This document shows, in pieces, positions 9,307 through 18,468 of a stretch of DNA of 63,029 nucleotides (position 1 is the stretch's first letter; each line of letters begins with the position of its first letter). The translations under genes and the position numbers were made by a program. Origin of the DNA: Microcaldota archaeon (lineage in GTDB: Archaea > Micrarchaeota > Micrarchaeia > Micrarchaeales > Micrarchaeaceae); the NCBI GenBank assembly GCA_021792395.1, contig JAJYUR010000003.1, forward strand, positions 1 to 63,029, read 5' to 3'. The notes beneath the pieces were generated by a model. It saw only the letters and a list, made by a program, of their open reading frames with translations, did not search any database and had not been told where the DNA came from.

Positions 9307-9972
9307 ATGCTCAAATCTCTTGCAATTGTACCATATAATTTCATACGGAAAAGGTACAATTATAATGCTTTGCTTACGCGCTTGATTTACATGGATTATA
9401 TGAGTATGCGAGGCCTGACAAAAGCCGAGGAAGGCATACGCAAGAATTGGGTGCAAGTATTCAGGAAGAGCCCGTATTCCTCTAGGTACCTTGTTAACGT
9501 AAATTTGGACATTCTCAGTTACTGGCATTTTGTGGCTTTGAAGGAACCTTACTTCAAAAAAGCAAAGAAAGGCTTGCTTTTAGACAGTGAAATAAAAGCA
9601 GGTTCAATTTATTCGCTTAACAGAAGAGGCCTTTATAAAATTTATTTAGTAGAGACAATGCTGTTACCAAGATATAGGGATACAAACGCAATAAAAATGC
9701 TTGACAATTCGTTTTTTGATGCGGTTTATGATTTTGCCAGTAACGGTATATATTTTACTGAAGTATTGTCAAACGCATTTACTCCAGATGGAAAAAAGAT
9801 GGATATGAAGAGAGGCATGAAGTTAGTAGCAAAGCACATCTTAAATGGAAGTATGTACCATATGGATTTCGGCGACTTTCTGCTAAAAAATGCATATCAA
9901 AGGACAGACGTACTGAAGTTGTATTCAAGGCACATTAAGCAGAAAACCAAAGAAACTTCCAGCTATATATAA
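9307..9972 (+). CDS. Hypothetical protein
   Basis: 221 aa ORF, no recognised family. Confidence 0.65.
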   Translation: MLKSLAIVPYNFIRKRYNYNALLTRLIYMDYMSMRGLTKAEEGIRKNWVQVFRKSPYSSRYLVNVNLDILSYWHFVALKEPYFKKAKKGLLLDSEIKAGSIYSLNRRGLYKIYLVETMLLPRYRDTNAIKMLDNSFFDAVYDFASNGIYFTEVLSNAFTPDGKKMDMKRGMKLVAKHILNGSMYHMDFGDFLLKNAYQRTDVLKLYSRHIKQKTKETSSYI

Positions 9973-9977
9973 TTAAG

Positions 9978-10095
9978 CGGATCTGGCGGGATTTTCATAG
10001 CGATTAGGATTTGTTAAAGTTCCCAAAAGTTTATTTTGAACCCGCAACCGCCCGGTCCGAAGCCGGACGCGCTGTCCAAGTTGCGCCACAGATCC
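9978..10095 (-). tRNA. tRNA-Arg(TCG) with a ~43-nt intron in the T-loop
   Basis: GGATCTG/CAGATCC acceptor, TCCGG-CTTCGGA-CCGGG anticodon arm, T-arm GCGGG TTCAAA...T CCCGC interrupted by ~43 nt. Confidence 0.85.
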
Positions 10096-10143
10096 TTAAT
10101 ATAAATTGTTGAATTGGGTATATATTGCTTAGTGAAATGCCCA

Positions 10144-10839
10144 TTAGAAATTCGTGAGTTTTGTCTGCTTTATGTGTTCCAGCGTGCTCCAATGCAGCCT
10201 CACGTGCTGGAATAGGTCCTTGTTAGTTAAGTGCTTCCTTACTGCATCTATGGTTACCACATCTGAAGGATAGCCTGACCCTATCTTCATCCGCAGTTTT
10301 TTTTCTATGCTTCGTATCTCCCTGTCCCTTGTGACCTTTGCTATTATGCTAGCTGCAGAAACTACCGGATACCTTGAATCTGCCTTGTGCTCTGCTATGA
10401 CCTTCGTATACGGCTTGCCCTTTTCCAGCTTCATCTTGACATTGGCTATTTTGGTTCTCTTTGAACTTGACATGTTGACCCTGATCCCGAATTTCTCTGC
10501 TATGACGTCTGGAGAATCCAGATAAAGAGAACCTATATCCTCATCGAACTGATCAAAAAGGCGTGCGAAATGAATTGCTTCAAGCTCATTTAAAGATATC
10601 TTGTTTTTCATCGCCTTGTTTATCTCTTCTGCAGATATCAGGTCGACTTTTACGGTTGATGCCAATCTGTGCACGGTGCTAAAAAGAGCTTCCCTTCTTT
10701 TAGGCGATAGAAGCTTCGAATCCCTTACGCCATACTCTGCGAATTTCTTCTCTGAGCCTTTCTTGACGGACACAAGCGATATGACAAGCGGACCCAAAAG
10801 GGCTCCGCGACCTGCTTCGTCGCCTCCGCATATTATTAT
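10144..10839 (-). CDS. rnhB: Ribonuclease HII, probable ATA start
   Basis: IIICGGDEAGRGALLGPLVISLV..., DSKLLSP, YPVVSAASIIAKVTRD. Confidence 0.85.
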   Translation of the reverse strand: MIICGGDEAGRGALLGPLVISLVSVKKGSEKKFAEYGVRDSKLLSPKRREALFSTVHRLASTVKVDLISAEEINKAMKNKISLNELEAIHFARLFDQFDEDIGSLYLDSPDVIAEKFGIRVNMSSSKRTKIANVKMKLEKGKPYTKVIAEHKADSRYPVVSAASIIAKVTRDREIRSIEKKLRMKIGSGYPSDVVTIDAVRKHLTNKDLFQHVRLHWSTLEHIKQTKLTNF

Positions 10840-10861
10840 CTATACCACCTTGTTGTGGAGG

Positions 10862-11113
10862 TCAGAGCACCTTCCTGTCGACCACTATATAATCGTTAAC
10901 GGCTTGTATAGCTGCGTACGGCACCTTGAGCTGCCCGCTATCCACCTTAAGTTTGCTTGCGAAACCGCTGTCGTAGTTTGGTTCTATGAGAAAAGCATTT
11001 ATCTTGCCGGTAACGGGGCTCACTTCCGCATCGACAAATCTTCCAACATCGAAACCGTCGCTAGTTATTACTTTCTTCCCAACCAGTTGCCTACCTATTA
11101 TAAACTTTACCAT
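10862..11113 (-). CDS. PRC-barrel domain protein
   Basis: GRQLVGKKVITSDGFDVGRFVDAEVSPVTGKINAFLI. Confidence 0.75.
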   Translation of the reverse strand: MVKFIIGRQLVGKKVITSDGFDVGRFVDAEVSPVTGKINAFLIEPNYDSGFASKLKVDSGQLKVPYAAIQAVNDYIVVDRKVL

Positions 11114-11186
11114 TTTTACACCTTTAGCAGTTATTTATTTGATATACAATTTATTAATAGCTTATGTTTTCCGCAAAATAACGGAA

Positions 11187-11714
11187 TCAAGGCGAATTGT
11201 CTAAAAATACCCTGTTAGTTATGCCAAATCTGCTCCTTTTTATGACCCTTTTTGATTCAAGCTTCTTTAATATCCTATGGACTTTCACCTTAGAATAGCC
11301 ACTGAGCGCCATGAGATCGGATTGCAGAAGAGGATTTTTTGAATTCTTCAATATTGCGACCATTGCCTTCTCGTCGGCAGACAAGAAATTATTAATCATC
11401 TTGCTCTTTTCGCTTACAGACTTTAGCCTGCGCTTCTTTGTGGCGCGCGAAACATTACTTTCATCGTAGAGCTTCTGCATCGTTATGCCTGCAACCACCA
11501 GGAGTATGCCGCCAAGAAGAGGTATTATAAAATTGAATGCGAACCTTATGACGCTCGTGTTTACATCGTTGAATGTATGTATTGGTATGCCGCGCACCAG
11601 TGCCAGGAGCATACTTATTCCTGCTATCAGGGATATAAGTATGAGTATGGATCCTATTGTTACCAGGTACATGGAAAACGGTTTTATGTTTCTTTCGCTT
11701 ACGTACAGCTTCAT
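11187..11714 (-). CDS. Membrane protein with C-terminal winged-helix domain
   Basis: Two TM segments then LLQSDLMALSGYSKVKVHRILKKLESKRVIKR. Confidence 0.7.
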   Translation of the reverse strand: MKLYVSERNIKPFSMYLVTIGSILILISLIAGISMLLALVRGIPIHTFNDVNTSVIRFAFNFIIPLLGGILLVVAGITMQKLYDESNVSRATKKRRLKSVSEKSKMINNFLSADEKAMVAILKNSKNPLLQSDLMALSGYSKVKVHRILKKLESKRVIKRSRFGITNRVFLDNSP

Positions 11715-11777
11715 ACTCTCTATTAAGATTGAGATGAAAGAGATTTATTCTTTGCGCAAAACAATAGTATAGATAGA

Positions 11778-12080
11778 ATGCTGGATGGCAATCTGATATT
11801 TAAGGAAAGGCAGGCAAGGATGTTGGTGCTTCTACTAGATAATTCAAAGGACTGGTATATCTCTACGCTGGCAAAGGAATCGCAATCGACGTATGTACAT
11901 GCGTGCAATTTTTTGCTCTCGTGTGAATCGCTCGGCATCATAGAGAGCGAAAGACATGGAAGAATGAAATCTATAAAACTCACTGAAAAGGGCATGCAGA
12001 TTGCAAGGATGGTAAGCGACATAATAAGGCTGGCCGCTGCACCTGCGCAGCCAATCCCTGAAACGCCGCCAGAGCAATAG
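11778..12080 (+). CDS. Winged-helix DNA-binding protein
   Basis: DWYISTLAKESQSTYVHACNFLLSCESLGIIESERHGRMKSIKLTEKG. Confidence 0.65.
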   Translation: MLDGNLIFKERQARMLVLLLDNSKDWYISTLAKESQSTYVHACNFLLSCESLGIIESERHGRMKSIKLTEKGMQIARMVSDIIRLAAAPAQPIPETPPEQ

Positions 12081-12081
12081 G

Positions 12082-13464
12082 CTATATCTGTATTATCGGG
12101 TGTAATTGAGGAAGACCTATGGCCTTAAGGGTATTTTCAGGTTCGGCATAGTAATCGCGCACTACCTCGTTTATGCTTCTCATGTCGCGCTTGCCTATCT
12201 TATTGAGCTGCGCCAACATCATGGCCCTGACGTTTTCCTCTGCGAGTATGTCTGGCGGGGGCACGCCTATGATGTTCGCCAGTGTGTCCCTGTATGTGAC
12301 GCTCGGAAGGATGGGCGATGCCTTATGGGTTTTGTAATCGTATTTGTACAGATCAGAAAGCAGTATCTGCGTTTCCATGCCGGCAAGCTCTGACATCTGT
12401 ATGATGCGCCTGTGCGGAACGCCCTTCTCGTATACCTGCGACACCACAATAAGCGCGTCTATTACAGGTATTATGTCCTTCGGCACGTTCATAGGCGAAT
12501 GCTGGAGCCTGTTTATTATATCCCTTGTAGACGATGCATGTATTGTGCCCATGGATATCTTCCCTATATTCATTGCGGTTATCATGTCGTTGGCTTCTTC
12601 CCCTCTCACTTCGCCTATTATTATCATGTCAGGGCGCATCCTGAGTGCGTTCTTCACCAATTCCACCATAGGCATGTCTTCGCTTGTCTCAAGATTTACG
12701 GCATTCTGCTGCATGCTTGTATCCAGTTCGTATGTTTCTTCTATCGTTACAACCCTTTGCTCAGGCCTCAGGAATGAGAACAACGCATTCAATAGCGTGG
12801 TCTTTCCGGCGGCAGGCATGCCTCCTATCAGTATGTTGGCAGGCCTGACTTTTAGGCCGTCCATGTAGAGCCATAGCCTTGCAGCTATGCTGTAGTCCAG
12901 TGTGCCTGAATTTATAAGGTCTAGGACGCTTAAAGGGTTCTTCTTAAAATTTCTTATCGTTATATCGTATCCCATTGGTGAATATACTATATTGGCCCTG
13001 CTTCCGCTTGGAACATGCACATCAAGTATGTTCCCGTTTGCTGCTTCGTTTGTCGCATAAAGCTTTAGTTTTTTGACGAAACGGCTGAGTTCGTTTTTGT
13101 CGCTTATCTTTACGTCAAGCTGCCTCTGGCCAACTTTTGAATCGTATACGAATATGCTGTTGGTATTGTTTATCATTATGTCTTCTATTGTTTCATCGGT
13201 CAGAAGGTCTGTTATGGGGCTCATGTCGCCCATGTTGTCCGATATTTGGGCTATCTCATCACTGCTTATGTCGGCGCGAATGTTCTTTGCCGTTTCCGTT
13301 ATCAAGGCCAAACGCCTTTCCGGGTTGGTTATGTTGACAAATTTTCCGGTAAGTCGGTCTAGTATCTGCTCTTCTATAGTGTAAAGATCCTCATTCACAA
13401 TGATCACCAAGCGATAGATAATAGGATGGCAATCTATAAAATCGTTGGTTATTGTGAATGGCAT
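12082..13464 (-). CDS. Type II/IV secretion-type ATPase (VirB11/CpaF/GspE superfamily)
   Basis: Walker A GGMPAAGKTTLL, Walker B MIIIGEVRGEEA, IEDIMINN. Confidence 0.85.
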   Translation of the reverse strand: MPFTITNDFIDCHPIIYRLVIIVNEDLYTIEEQILDRLTGKFVNITNPERRLALITETAKNIRADISSDEIAQISDNMGDMSPITDLLTDETIEDIMINNTNSIFVYDSKVGQRQLDVKISDKNELSRFVKKLKLYATNEAANGNILDVHVPSGSRANIVYSPMGYDITIRNFKKNPLSVLDLINSGTLDYSIAARLWLYMDGLKVRPANILIGGMPAAGKTTLLNALFSFLRPEQRVVTIEETYELDTSMQQNAVNLETSEDMPMVELVKNALRMRPDMIIIGEVRGEEANDMITAMNIGKISMGTIHASSTRDIINRLQHSPMNVPKDIIPVIDALIVVSQVYEKGVPHRRIIQMSELAGMETQILLSDLYKYDYKTHKASPILPSVTYRDTLANIIGVPPPDILAEENVRAMMLAQLNKIGKRDMRSINEVVRDYYAEPENTLKAIGLPQLHPIIQI

Positions 13465-13491
13465 TTTTAATCTTGAGTGAGAAATATATGC

Positions 13492-15312
13492 ATGGAGCAG
13501 CTGTTCAGGTTCTCTAAGAAGAGGCCGTACCAGTCAGATATGGTAAACGATATCTACGATGCGGTGAGCAGGGGCAATGATATACTTATAAATGCACCTA
13601 CAGGCATAGGCAAGACAGATGCTTCGATAGGTGCGGTCCTGAGCTATGCACTGCATAACAACAAGACGGTATTCTTCTTGACCCCGAAGATATCGCAGCA
13701 CAGGATAGCCATAGATTCATTACGGGGCATCAAGCAAAAATTCAAGCTTGATTTTAGGTATGCTGACATAGTGGGAAAGCAGAACATGTGCATAAACGAA
13801 AAGGTCAACGGCATTGAAGGAGAATCGTTTTATAGCGCATGCGAGCACCTGATAAAAAACAGCAAGTGCCCATTCTTTTCAAAGGTTAAACTGTTCAAGC
13901 CCGAGGATGACGCGGACATGCTTGATGCTGCAGACCTTGGGCACAACAGCGTCTTTGAGGAATCATACAATCAGGGGATGTGTGCATATGAAGTATCTGC
14001 AAAGCTCGCGAAGAATGCAAATGTTATAGTTGCGGGCTATTCCCATCTTCTCAACCCATACCTGAAGCAGGCATTTCTGAAAAAGATATCACATTCGTTG
14101 GATGACAGCATATTGATATGGGATGAGGCGCACAACGTGCTTAATGCGGCAAATTCGTACTTCAGTGTGACTCTCTCAACCAATGGAATTTTAAGGGCAA
14201 TGCGTGAATTGCAGTCCATAGGTAACATGATGGACTTGGGCTATCTCAAGTTCGCATTGGACAGCCTTGCCAAAAAGAAGCTTGAGAAGCTAGATGAAGC
14301 GTTCGTGGCAAAAGATGAACTTCCTCCTGACATATTGCAGAACGCAAATGATATAATAAGCCAATTGGAGAACGCTGCGCTGGAATACATTGAGCAGTCC
14401 AAGGCAAAGAGGTCTGCAATCATGCACATCGCCAAGTTCCTCAGCGAATGGGTGCATCAGGGGCAGTCGACTGCCAGCATAATATCGAGATTCGGAAACA
14501 CTGTCAAGCTTTCGCTCACATGCCTTTATCCGGAGAGGGCAATCCCTATATTTGGGGAGGCTTATGCTAACGTATTCATGAGCGCTACGCTCCTGCCATT
14601 GAAGATGTATTCAGATCTGTTCGGATTGGAGGATGCAAAGCTGAAGAGTTATGGTTCGCCCTTCCCTTCGTCCAACAAGCTAGCAATAATAGATGCCGAT
14701 ATAACCACCAAGTATCAGGAGCGCTCGGTTGAGCAATACAAGCGCATAGCTGAGAAGATAATAAGGATAAAGGATTCCACCCCTGGGAACATAGCAGTAT
14801 TTTTCCCCAGTTTTGCAGTGCTTGACAGCACATTCAGATACATGCATGATTCAGATATATACATACAGAGGCGCGAAATGAAGAATGTCGCAGTAGAAAG
14901 CATAATAAAGGAATTCCAGAAAGGCAATAACTCTATGCTCTTTGGAGTCATGGGCGGCAGCCTGAGCGAGGGCATAGACTACGAGAACAACAGCATAAAA
15001 GGCATAGTCATCGTAGGCATACCGCTGACCAAGCCTGACCTTGAATTGAGTGCCAGGATAGAATATATAAACAGGAGGTTTTCGGGAAAGGGCAGCGAAT
15101 ACACATATACGATACCTGCAATAATAAGGGCGATACAGGCGGCAGGGCGCGCAGTAAGAAGCGAAAATGACAAGGCAGTCATAGTGCTCATGGATAGGCG
15201 TTACAAGTGGTCTATGTACAAATCCATAGTCTCAAATTCCATACCGATAAGCGAACCTATAGATTACATAGGCGAGATAAAGAGGTTTTGGAGGATGCAG
15301 GGCGCGCAATGA
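13492..15312 (+). CDS. XPD/Rad3-family DNA helicase
   Basis: NAPTGIGKTDA, WDEAHNV, candidate Fe-S cysteines, GSLSEGIDY, QAAGRAVRSEND. Confidence 0.9.
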   Translation: MEQLFRFSKKRPYQSDMVNDIYDAVSRGNDILINAPTGIGKTDASIGAVLSYALHNNKTVFFLTPKISQHRIAIDSLRGIKQKFKLDFRYADIVGKQNMCINEKVNGIEGESFYSACEHLIKNSKCPFFSKVKLFKPEDDADMLDAADLGHNSVFEESYNQGMCAYEVSAKLAKNANVIVAGYSHLLNPYLKQAFLKKISHSLDDSILIWDEAHNVLNAANSYFSVTLSTNGILRAMRELQSIGNMMDLGYLKFALDSLAKKKLEKLDEAFVAKDELPPDILQNANDIISQLENAALEYIEQSKAKRSAIMHIAKFLSEWVHQGQSTASIISRFGNTVKLSLTCLYPERAIPIFGEAYANVFMSATLLPLKMYSDLFGLEDAKLKSYGSPFPSSNKLAIIDADITTKYQERSVEQYKRIAEKIIRIKDSTPGNIAVFFPSFAVLDSTFRYMHDSDIYIQRREMKNVAVESIIKEFQKGNNSMLFGVMGGSLSEGIDYENNSIKGIVIVGIPLTKPDLELSARIEYINRRFSGKGSEYTYTIPAIIRAIQAAGRAVRSENDKAVIVLMDRRYKWSMYKSIVSNSIPISEPIDYIGEIKRFWRMQGAQ

Positions 15313-15321
15313 TTTGCGGCC

Positions 15322-16299
15322 CTAAAGCACTAGGTAGGCATAGTATAGCAGTATGCCTATGATGATGCCGAAAAGCAATGGAGGTATAGCAGGAAGGGCG
15401 CGCTTGAACCTTTTCAGGATAAGCATGGTAAGCACAAGGCCTATGATTGCGCCGAATGCAATAAACATGCTGAAAGTGAAGCTCAGGTATACCTTGAATG
15501 CAGAGACCGCTACCATCAACGGCATTGCAAGATCTCCTGTGCCCAGCGCAACGCTTGCAGATACAGGCACCAGCCCCCTGGACACTGCAGTTTTAAATGC
15601 AGGGTTTGAAATTTTAGCCTTGCGCATCTCCATTCTGTACGCCTTCAGCTCCTTGCTGCTGAAATTGGACTTGCTCACTGCTTCCAGCTCCTTTACGTCC
15701 ACCATGAACGCAAGGTTCTTCTCTGAGACCGCATTGGCCAATGTTATCATATGCTTCGTTATGAATACGGCTATAAAGTCGTAAACCGCAAGGATCACCA
15801 TGAATATGAATGCCACGGTGAAGCTGAATCCCACGCCCAATATTACGCCCACGCCTATGCTTGCGACTATTGCAGCGGTATTTTTCAGGTTTGGCCATTT
15901 ATTCTTCGCAACTACAAAAAGGATTGCAAGCGCCACAGCCAAAAGCAACGACAATGGCACCGCACTGCCGAATATAGATATAGATACGCTTGAATTAAGG
16001 TACATGCCTATTATGAGAAAGACCTCGAATGATGCTATGAATATGACAAGCCCTTCTACAAGCCTGAATATACCCTTGTAAAATTTGAGTATCAAAAGCA
16101 GCAGCACCGAAAAAAATACTATATAGGCTATGTAGAAAACCGCGCTTGCAGGGCTTGATATTACCTGCGCTGACTGCACCTGCTGGTATGTGGAATTGTT
16201 GAACACAAGCGTCGACAGCAAAAGTCCGCCGAACTGCACTATCATGAAAAGTGCCAGTATCTGGACGAGCTGCCTATATTCTATAACCTTTAGCGCCAT
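15322..16299 (-). CDS. Presenilin/signal peptide peptidase-like aspartyl intramembrane protease (A22-like)
   Basis: Multi-TM, VYDFIAV (YD), LGTGDLAMP (GxGD), LPAIPPLLFG (PAL-like). Confidence 0.8.
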   Translation of the reverse strand: MALKVIEYRQLVQILALFMIVQFGGLLLSTLVFNNSTYQQVQSAQVISSPASAVFYIAYIVFFSVLLLLILKFYKGIFRLVEGLVIFIASFEVFLIIGMYLNSSVSISIFGSAVPLSLLLAVALAILFVVAKNKWPNLKNTAAIVASIGVGVILGVGFSFTVAFIFMVILAVYDFIAVFITKHMITLANAVSEKNLAFMVDVKELEAVSKSNFSSKELKAYRMEMRKAKISNPAFKTAVSRGLVPVSASVALGTGDLAMPLMVAVSAFKVYLSFTFSMFIAFGAIIGLVLTMLILKRFKRALPAIPPLLFGIIIGILLYYAYLVL

Positions 16300-16306
16300 C
16301 TGACCA

Positions 16307-18370
16307 CTACTCGGAATCGTGGCGCACCATCTTTATCAGCCCTTGCCTTGGACTGAATATGTCACCGCTTTTCTCCAGTTCATTTATGTATTTGCTTGCG
16401 GATGCCGAATCTATGCCTGCCTTGCCAGCTTCTTCTATGACCCGCACCAGCTTTGCAGAGCCTTCAGATTCCTCAAGCTGCTTTATTATGCCGAGCATGG
16501 CATTTATTTTATCCACTTTCTCCCTGGGCATACCGGTAAGTATTGTGTCTATGTCTATCCTGCCGCCGCGGTCTACTGCGAGGGTTTTGAGCATGAACTC
16601 GCTTAGGTTTATAGCGCGTTCGGCATCCAATATTGATACGGTTTCCGAAAGCCTTGTCTTTGCGCTTGCCTCTGCCATCCTTATCAGGCCTTCTATCTGC
16701 CTGGGCGTAATCGGAACCGCGCCTTGCTTCAAGCCAGCTCTTCGCAATTCAACATAGTATTCCTGAATCTTCTTTGATGCATCTTCTGTAATCCTAGGAG
16801 AAATAAATTTTCTGGCATATGCAACGTATTTGCGCAGGAATTCCCCATCCATGGGCGGCAGTTCCACCTGCTCAACACCTTCAAGCTCTGCAATTATCGC
16901 ACCTGCTGCCTCGTGCTGCATGAGTATGTGCTTCGCTATGTTCTTGTCCAGTTCTTCATCCATTATGTCTTTTATAGGAAATATCAGGTCGAATCTCGAA
17001 AGCAATGTTGGGGGTATATCGAATTGTTCAGCAGGATAGATGTGCGGATCGAACCTGCCGTATTTAGGGTTGGCTGCGGCGAGCACTGCTGCCCTTGCCG
17101 AAAATGTGGCTATTATGCCTGCCTTAGCCACGCTTATTGTCTGGGATTCCAAAGCCTCGTGGAGTGCTGCTCTATCCTCATCGCCTATCTTGTCGAATTC
17201 GTCTATGGCAACCACTCCGCCACTGCCTAGAACAAGCGCGCCAGCCTTAAGCGTCCATCCGCCTTCTGAGAATTCATCCCTTTCGGCAACTGCCGTAAGC
17301 CCTCCCCCAGTAACGGATTTTCCGCTTACATATATGCCCTTAGGAACGAGGCGCGAGACAGCCTGCAATATCCTGGTCTTAGCGCTTCCTGGATCCCCGA
17401 TAAGCAGTATGTGCATATCGCTCCTTATCACGCCCCCGTCAACCAAAAACTTGCCTGCGGTGCCTCCAAAGAGCTGCAGCGTGACGGCCTGCTTTATTTC
17501 ATCGTAGCCGTAGATAGATGGAGCGAGGGACTTTGCTATTTTTTCGAATATCATAGGATCTGTGGCAAACTCCTTTATCTGGCGCTCCTCTTCCTCGCTT
17601 ATCGATAGGTCGGCAAATTCTTTTTGCTTTGGTATTATTGATACAGTATCAAGGAACATGGTATACAGATTTGTTTCCGACTTGCCCCTTGAATTTTTCC
17701 TGGGGCGTATCCTTAATATCCCGGTAAGATCTATCCTGTCTCCAGGGATGACGGTATTTACAAGATCATCCTCCAGCCAAACCTCAAGCTGCCATGTTGG
17801 CGTGTTGCCGCGCAGCTTTTCCAGAGGATCCTGCACGGCTATTTTCTGGAGGTTTATGAATTGCGATTCCTCCTGTATCTGCTTTAGAGACCTGCGTTTG
17901 CACTGCGGGCATACCACAGGAACTTCGTCCTTTCCTATCCGTACATGCTGCCTTGCATTGCAGAAAGTGCACTCATATACCCCGAGCTTCACTTTTGGGC
18001 TTATCTCAGACCTCTTCACTATAAGGCTGTCAAGCAGTATAAGCTTGCCTATGTATGAAGAACCGACGTCCTGCACTAGAGGGGTATTTATATTCTGACC
18101 GAAGAACCGGCAATGCACATCCTTATCCCCAAGCTCTATATTGCTCATCTTGCCTTTGAGCGATATATTTGCAGCCTCCAATATGACTTCGGGCTTGTCT
18201 ATCAGTTCGGCTGCCAGTTCAGGATCAAATTTCTGAAGGTCTTTTATATCTATTTTAATGCTTTGCAACCTTGGAAAAGATATTATTATATCGTTTATTT
18301 TGTCGGCATAATACCTGTCAAGAAACTCGTCGAACCTCAATTTTATAGCTTCTATCAGGGCGTCTGCCAT
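16307..18370 (-). CDS. mcm: Replicative helicase MCM
   Basis: GDPGSAKTRILQAV, AIDEFDK, LLSRFDLIF, zinc-binding CTFCNARQHV...CPQC. Confidence 0.95.
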   Translation of the reverse strand: MADALIEAIKLRFDEFLDRYYADKINDIIISFPRLQSIKIDIKDLQKFDPELAAELIDKPEVILEAANISLKGKMSNIELGDKDVHCRFFGQNINTPLVQDVGSSYIGKLILLDSLIVKRSEISPKVKLGVYECTFCNARQHVRIGKDEVPVVCPQCKRRSLKQIQEESQFINLQKIAVQDPLEKLRGNTPTWQLEVWLEDDLVNTVIPGDRIDLTGILRIRPRKNSRGKSETNLYTMFLDTVSIIPKQKEFADLSISEEEERQIKEFATDPMIFEKIAKSLAPSIYGYDEIKQAVTLQLFGGTAGKFLVDGGVIRSDMHILLIGDPGSAKTRILQAVSRLVPKGIYVSGKSVTGGGLTAVAERDEFSEGGWTLKAGALVLGSGGVVAIDEFDKIGDEDRAALHEALESQTISVAKAGIIATFSARAAVLAAANPKYGRFDPHIYPAEQFDIPPTLLSRFDLIFPIKDIMDEELDKNIAKHILMQHEAAGAIIAELEGVEQVELPPMDGEFLRKYVAYARKFISPRITEDASKKIQEYYVELRRAGLKQGAVPITPRQIEGLIRMAEASAKTRLSETVSILDAERAINLSEFMLKTLAVDRGGRIDIDTILTGMPREKVDKINAMLGIIKQLEESEGSAKLVRVIEEAGKAGIDSASASKYINELEKSGDIFSPRQGLIKMVRHDSE

Positions 18371-18468
18371 ATTATCATCGTAAAAATAAGCGCTATGCTA
18401 TACTCTTATAGTATTTAACTTAAATATTTATATACAGCATAGCTTAACTTTTATCGGAAGTGAACTGA

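Noticed and set aside
10601-11218. 205-aa plus-strand ORF
   Set aside because: Antisense to RNase HII and the PRC-barrel gene, both with recognised motifs.
12106-12868. Plus-strand ORFs of 95-174 aa
   Set aside because: Antisense to the secretion ATPase with clear Walker motifs.
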